Below are positions 60,771-64,000 of a stretch of DNA of 64,000 bases, one piece after another. Each line of letters begins with the position of its first letter. Positions within the stretch are counted from its first letter, which is position 1. A program made the translations under genes and the position numbers. The notes under the pieces were generated by a model. It ran no database searches. It had not been told where the DNA came from and worked only from the letters and a program-made list of their open reading frames with translations. The stretch spans positions 1-64,000 of the forward strand of contig JAHBYC010000011.1 of the NCBI GenBank assembly GCA_019636175.1, read 5' to 3'. Origin of the DNA: Caulobacter sp. Lineage in GTDB: Bacteria > Pseudomonadota > Alphaproteobacteria > Caulobacterales > Caulobacteraceae.

Positions 60771-61049
60771 CTGTCGCCTGCAGCCCTTTCGTCGCGCCCC
60801 GTAACGCTTGCGGATCCGGCCTGGTTCGTCACCATTCCCCCTCGTCGAGCCGATGGCTCTCCTGAGCCTGACTATGGTCGCGTCTTCTTCGAGCCGGCCG
60901 TCGGCGGCGGACTTGTCTACGCCTTTGATCGGGCGGGACGTCGCTTCTGCCGACGCGTCGCGCCGCCGGCGCCACGCCAGGGATGGCTGCATCACCAGGG
61001 TCGCGCCTTCCTGATCGCCGGGCCGATTGAGGCCGCCGCGCCATGCTGA
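60771..61049 (+). CDS. Small protein with no canonical start, coupled to the next gene
   Basis: A long coding-looking frame from 60687 to 61049 reads (from the CTG) LSPAALSSRPVTLADPAWF and later YGRVFFEPAVGGGLVYAFDRAGRRFCRR, ending AAAPC. It has no ATG, GTG or TTG. CTG at 60771 with CAGGAG upstream is the best guess; ATA or ATC are other choices. A competing ATG frame at 60677 starts inside the promoter and looks non-coding. It overlaps the next gene by 7 bases. No family is recognised. Confidence 0.5.
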   Translation: MSPAALSSRPVTLADPAWFVTIPPRRADGSPEPDYGRVFFEPAVGGGLVYAFDRAGRRFCRRVAPPAPRQGWLHHQGRAFLIAGPIEAAAPC

Positions 61050-61321
61050 TCCTGCCGGACCATGTCGCGCGCTATTGGCGGTGCGGCGGAGAGATGTTCG
61101 CCCTCGGGGGACGCCTGCCCCTATCCGGCGCCGCTGGTGGATCGTCAGGATGCCGGGTGGTGGCCCGCGCCGAACTGGAGGCCTTGAGAGCCTGGCATCG
61201 CAGCCAGCTCCTGCGAACCACGGACGCGGCGCGACATTACCACCGCCTTTGTCTTCGAGACGCTGACGACACCCTGGGTGCGGTAAAAAGTGTAATTGAT
61301 AGTCATTCGCGATCAGGCTAA
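61043..61321 (+). CDS. Hypothetical 92-aa protein of the immunity region
   Basis: The protein starts MLILPDHVARYWRCGGEMFALGG and later has RAELEALRAWHRSQLLRTTDAARHYHRLCLRDADD; the second half is helical. No family is recognised. It is translated from within the stop of the preceding small gene and lies behind operator O4, so it is probably repressor-controlled. Its end overlaps an AT-rich stretch before the PKHD hydroxylase. Confidence 0.6.
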   Translation: MLILPDHVARYWRCGGEMFALGGRLPLSGAAGGSSGCRVVARAELEALRAWHRSQLLRTTDAARHYHRLCLRDADDTLGAVKSVIDSHSRSG

Positions 61322-61330
61322 GAGCCCGGC

Positions 61331-62011
61331 ATGCTGCTGCAGATCGAGTCCCTGCTGAACGCTGAACAGGTCGCCCGCTTTCAGGCCGCCCTCGCCGCCG
61401 CGCCCTGGGCGGACGGAAAGATCACCGCCGGCTATCAGTCGGCCCTCGCCAAACATAATCAGCAGCTGCCGCAGACCTGTGAGACAGCGCGGACATTGGG
61501 TGGAGAAATCGAACAGGCCCTCGCCGCCAACCTCCTGTTCCAGTCGGCCGCCCTGCCGGCGCGGATATTCCCGCCGCTGTTCAATCGTTACAGCGGCGGC
61601 CACAGCTTCGGCCTGCATGTCGACAACGCCCTCCGGCCCCTTCCGGGCGGTGGACGATTAAGGACGGATCTGTCGGCAACCCTCTTCCTCAGTGATCCAG
61701 AAGACTACGACGGCGGCGAGTTGCTGATCGAGGACGTCTATGGCCTGCAGTCAGTCAAGCTGCCGCCGGGGTCGATGATCCTTTATCCCGCGACCAGCCT
61801 TCATCAGGTGACCCCGGTGACCCGAGGCGCCCGCACGGCCAGCTTCTTCTGGATCCAGAGCCATGTCCGCGACGACTCGGCCAGATCGATCCTGTTTGAC
61901 ATGGACATGGCGCTGCAGCGCTTGCGCGGAGACGTCGGCGACGATCACGCCAGCCTGATCAGCCTGACCGGCGCCTACCACAACCTGTTGAGACGTTGGG
62001 CCGAAACCTGA
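61331..62011 (+). CDS. PKHD-type 2OG-Fe(II) hydroxylase
   Basis: The 226-aa protein has HVD in FGLHVDNA, a distal histidine in TSLHQVTPV and the 2-oxoglutarate arginine in [13 protein letters not shown], ending in the usual [10 protein letters not shown]. It matches the PiuC/YbiX-like PKHD group in length and pattern, which often accompany TonB receptors in iron response. No receptor is adjacent here. The 30 bases upstream include AATTGATAGTCATTCGC, weakly like a Fur box. Confidence 0.88.
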   Translation: MLLQIESLLNAEQVARFQAALAAAPWADGKITAGYQSALAKHNQQLPQTCETARTLGGEIEQALAANLLFQSAALPARIFPPLFNRYSGGHSFGLHVDNALRPLPGGGRLRTDLSATLFLSDPEDYDGGELLIEDVYGLQSVKLPPGSMILYPATSLHQVTPVTRGARTASFFWIQSHVRDDSARSILFDMDMALQRLRGDVGDDHASLISLTGAYHNLLRRWAET

Positions 62012-62146
62012 CTGTCCAACCCGCGCTCCAGCCTTCGGGCTCGGCGTCGCCAGCGCATTCTGATTGCGGCAAGGCGCTCAGGTCAAAGCGCGCGGCCGCC
62101 AGAACACGGAGCCGCGCGGTCTGATTCCATCATATCGCGCCCTGCT

Positions 62147-62341
62147 TTAGTGGGGCTTCACCTTTCCGGTTTCCTTGCGGGCCTTCTCCAGATCCTCGCC
62201 TTCAGCGCCGTCCAGCGCCGCTTCCGCCTCAGCCGCCTTCTTCTCGACGGGGCCGTGTTCGGCAAACTCGTGCTGTGCTTCCTGGTAGCGTTTGGCCGAG
62301 CGGTAGTCGCCTTCGCCCTGGATGTCGGTCTTGTCGGTCAT
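62147..62341 (-). CDS. Small highly charged helical protein
   Basis: The 64-aa protein (MTDKTDIQGEGDYRSAKRYQEAQ, then KKAAEAEAALDGAEGEDLEKARKE) is hydrophilic and helical. It resembles small stress- or desiccation-type proteins of alphaproteobacteria, but no family is certain. AGGAGGTGCAG precedes its ATG. It stands alone between convergent and codirectional genes. Confidence 0.6.
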   Translation of the reverse strand: MTDKTDIQGEGDYRSAKRYQEAQHEFAEHGPVEKKAAEAEAALDGAEGEDLEKARKETGKVKPH

Positions 62342-62428
62342 CTCTGCACCTCCTGTTCAGGATGACAGGGAAACACCGGGGCGCGGCGACCGGTTCCAGC
62401 CCACTCCGCCTGGCGCTGACAGATGGCG

Positions 62429-64000
62429 CTACCGCGCCGAGGCGGACTTTTCCCGTACAGGGCCGAACTCCGACCCGGCCTTCCAGCCGGGCCAGGCGCT
62501 GGAATTGGCCAGGGCCTTGCCGGCCTCGAACACCAGTTCCACATCCTTGGCTGCCCCGCGCAGGTCCCAGGAGCCGCTCCAGGTATCGCAGGTGCTGTGG
62601 TAGCAGTTGGCGGTATAGTCGCTGACCCATTTGTCGCCGGCCTCACGGCCGCCAACGACCAGATCGGCCCCGCCGCCCAGCGCCATCATCAGCACCACCG
62701 GCACGCCGCGCTTGGCCAGAGAGAAATGATCGGCGCGATAGAACAGGCCGCGCTCGGGCTTCGCATCGGGGGTGATGGTCCTCCCCTGCGCCGTCGCCGC
62801 GGTCGCCAGGCCGTCCTCCAGTTCATTCTGTCCGGCGCCGACCAGGACGACATCCCGCGACGGCCCCGCCGTCTGCAGCACATCGATGGTGTAGGAGCCC
62901 GCCATGGTCTCAAGCGGCACAGTCGGATGCTGGGCGAAATATTCCGACCCCAACAGACCGCGCTCCTCTCCGGTCCAGGCCGCGAAGACCACCGTCCGCT
63001 CCGGCGGAGGTCCGGCCTTGAAGGCCCGGGCGATTTCGAACAGGCCGGCCACGCCGATGGCGTCGTCCACGGCCCCCGGCCGCATCCGGCGGCCGCTGGC
63101 GTCCGGCGTGTCGGCCATGCCGTAGGCGTCCCAATGCGCCGAATAGGCCACCGACTCCATGGGACGCTTGGCGCCCGGAATCTTGCCCAGCACATTCTGG
63201 CTGTCGACGCTGGCATGCTCGACCTTCAGATCGGCGCTGAAGCTCAGCCCTTTCATCTCCACCGGATGGAAGTCGGCGGTCCGCGCCTGAACCTTCAGGG
63301 CCTCAAGATCTAGACCCGCCTGTTTGAACAGGTCCACGGCCACGTCCCGCGCGATCCAGCCCTGGAAGGGCAACCTTCCGGCTCCGCCATCCTCCCTGGC
63401 CACATCGAAGTTCTCGCCTCGCGGCGCCGCGACGGTAGACCAGCCATAGCCGGCCCCCGCCGTCTCATGCACGATCAAGGCCCCCGCCGCCCCACGCCTG
63501 GCCGCCTCTTCATATTTGTAGGTCCAGCGCCCGTAATAGGTCATGGCCCGTGAGCCGAACACGCCGGCCACCGCCTCGCCAGGCTCCGCCTCGAAGTCCG
63601 GATCGTTGACCAGGAAGACGACGATCTTGCCCTTCACATCGACGTCCTTGAAGTCGTCCCAGCCGCGCTCGGGCGCCGTCACGCCGAACCCGACGAACAC
63701 CATCGGCGCGTCCTTCACCGTGATCTCATCGGTCGGCCGAACAGTGCTGACATAGATGTCCTTCAGCTGCTCCAGGGCGCGAGGTGCGCCGTTCACCGAA
63801 ACAGACAAGGTGGAGCCGGCTGTGATCTGGGTGCGCACCAGCGGCACCTTCTGGGTCCAGCCGCCGTTCTCGCCGGCGGGCTCCAGCCCCGCCAGCTTGA
63901 ACTGGCCGATGATGTAGTCGACGACTTTCTGCTCTGTCTCCGAGCCCGGCGCCCGCCCCTGAAACTCTTCGGAACTCAGGTCTCGTGTCGCCTGGGATAG
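62429..64000 (-). CDS. M28-family metallopeptidase, 5' end cut by window edge
   Basis: The visible 523 residues hold a PA-type insert (KDVDVKGKIVVFLVNDPD, ALIVHETAGAGYGW) and the M28 catalytic domain: SAHWDAYG, GAVDDAIGVAGLFEIA, TGEERGLLGSEYF and HSTCDTW with metal ligands. It is a zinc aminopeptidase-like protein, usually exported. The frame stays open to base 64000 without a clear start (SQATRDLSSEEFQGRAPGS at the edge is family-like), so the signal peptide is outside the window. Confidence 0.88.
   Translation of the reverse strand, partial: LSQATRDLSSEEFQGRAPGSETEQKVVDYIIGQFKLAGLEPAGENGGWTQKVPLVRTQITAGSTLSVSVNGAPRALEQLKDIYVSTVRPTDEITVKDAPMVFVGFGVTAPERGWDDFKDVDVKGKIVVFLVNDPDFEAEPGEAVAGVFGSRAMTYYGRWTYKYEEAARRGAAGALIVHETAGAGYGWSTVAAPRGENFDVAREDGGAGRLPFQGWIARDVAVDLFKQAGLDLEALKVQARTADFHPVEMKGLSFSADLKVEHASVDSQNVLGKIPGAKRPMESVAYSAHWDAYGMADTPDASGRRMRPGAVDDAIGVAGLFEIARAFKAGPPPERTVVFAAWTGEERGLLGSEYFAQHPTVPLETMAGSYTIDVLQTAGPSRDVVLVGAGQNELEDGLATAATAQGRTITPDAKPERGLFYRADHFSLAKRGVPVVLMMALGGGADLVVGGREAGDKWVSDYTANCYHSTCDTWSGSWDLRGAAKDVELVFEAGKALANSSAWPGWKAGSEFGPVREKSASAR

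Noticed and set aside
60677..60865. ATG-initiated 62-aa frame after operator O4
   Set aside because: Its ATG is between the -35 and -10 of the promoter, and its sequence is serine/arginine-rich like a shadow frame. The other frame reads like a protein and is coupled to the next gene.
61290..61312. Fur box upstream of the PKHD hydroxylase
   Set aside because: AATTGATAGTCATTCGC matches only part of the Fur consensus and lies within the end of the preceding gene; it was mentioned but not listed as a site.
62089..62118. Hairpin CGCGCGGC / GCCGCGCG after the PKHD hydroxylase
   Set aside because: The stem has 8 bp and lacks a T-run, which is common by chance in high-GC DNA.
1..64000. tRNA, rRNA or CRISPR array
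   Set aside because: No cloverleaf with matching arms, rRNA core or spaced direct repeats was recognised by eye. A covariance-model scan was not possible.

Overview
High-GC alphaproteobacterial chromosome, most like Caulobacterales (Caulobacter/Phenylobacterium type). The guess rests on a GcrA-family protein, an OmpW gene behind an FNR/FixK-type box, KaiC-plus-hybrid-kinase signalling, and many oxygenase/P450/MFS catabolic genes. No rRNA, tRNA or CRISPR array was recognised.

1-21.3 kb is a metabolic region. It holds a Rieske oxygenase, a TauD-type dioxygenase, malate synthase, an alpha/beta hydrolase with a membrane tail, an acyl-CoA dehydrogenase, an amidohydrolase, a ferritin-like diiron protein, OmpW, a cytochrome P450 divergent from a membrane-anchored sulfatase, two MFS carriers, a Baeyer-Villiger-type monooxygenase, a pseudouridine synthase and a methyltransferase. 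21.4-26.1 kb holds envelope and housekeeping genes: a lipoprotein, a HI0933-type flavoprotein, a VanY-type carboxypeptidase, an L,D-transpeptidase and a nitroreductase.

26.2-30.7 kb is a compact three-gene operon: TIR-TM-TPR, an unknown 219-aa protein, and TPR-SLOG-like-degenerate nucleotide cyclase. It is convergent with a Crp/Fnr regulator. It looks like a signalling or defence cassette that I cannot assign to a named system. 30.8-36.1 kb is a surface-polysaccharide region with an SGNH acyltransferase, a flippase, an AT-rich methyltransferase and a 2OG-Fe(II) oxygenase.

36.1-55.6 kb is a minus-strand podovirus structural and lysis module. In order of transcription it contains a 59-aa protein, portal, Bbp19-like protein, scaffold, capsid, tail tubular A and B, three internal-virion-like proteins (one ending in a muramidase), lipoprotein and LprI-like cargo, a tail fibre with an SGNH esterase, holin, Tlde1-like lysis enzyme, nested spanin-like pair and a small membrane protein. 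No terminase, polymerase, phage RNA polymerase or integrase was seen. Five copies of a bipartite promoter-like motif precede its transcription units. 55.9-59.0 kb (plus strand) is a KaiC-like ATPase and a hybrid histidine kinase.

59.0-61.3 kb is an immunity-type region: GcrA-like protein, Cro-like protein, and a LexA/CI-like S24 repressor with an intact Ser/Lys dyad and Ala-Gly cleavage site. The control region carries three CTGTA-N7-TACAG operators (one variant). A fourth copy lies before two small downstream genes, and a fifth near-copy lies 5 kb away just upstream of the portal gene. This ties the repressor to the structural operon and suggests an SOS-inducible prophage remnant or domesticated particle (gene-transfer-agent-like) locus. 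61.3-64.0 kb returns to host genes: a PKHD hydroxylase, a small charged protein and a truncated M28 peptidase.
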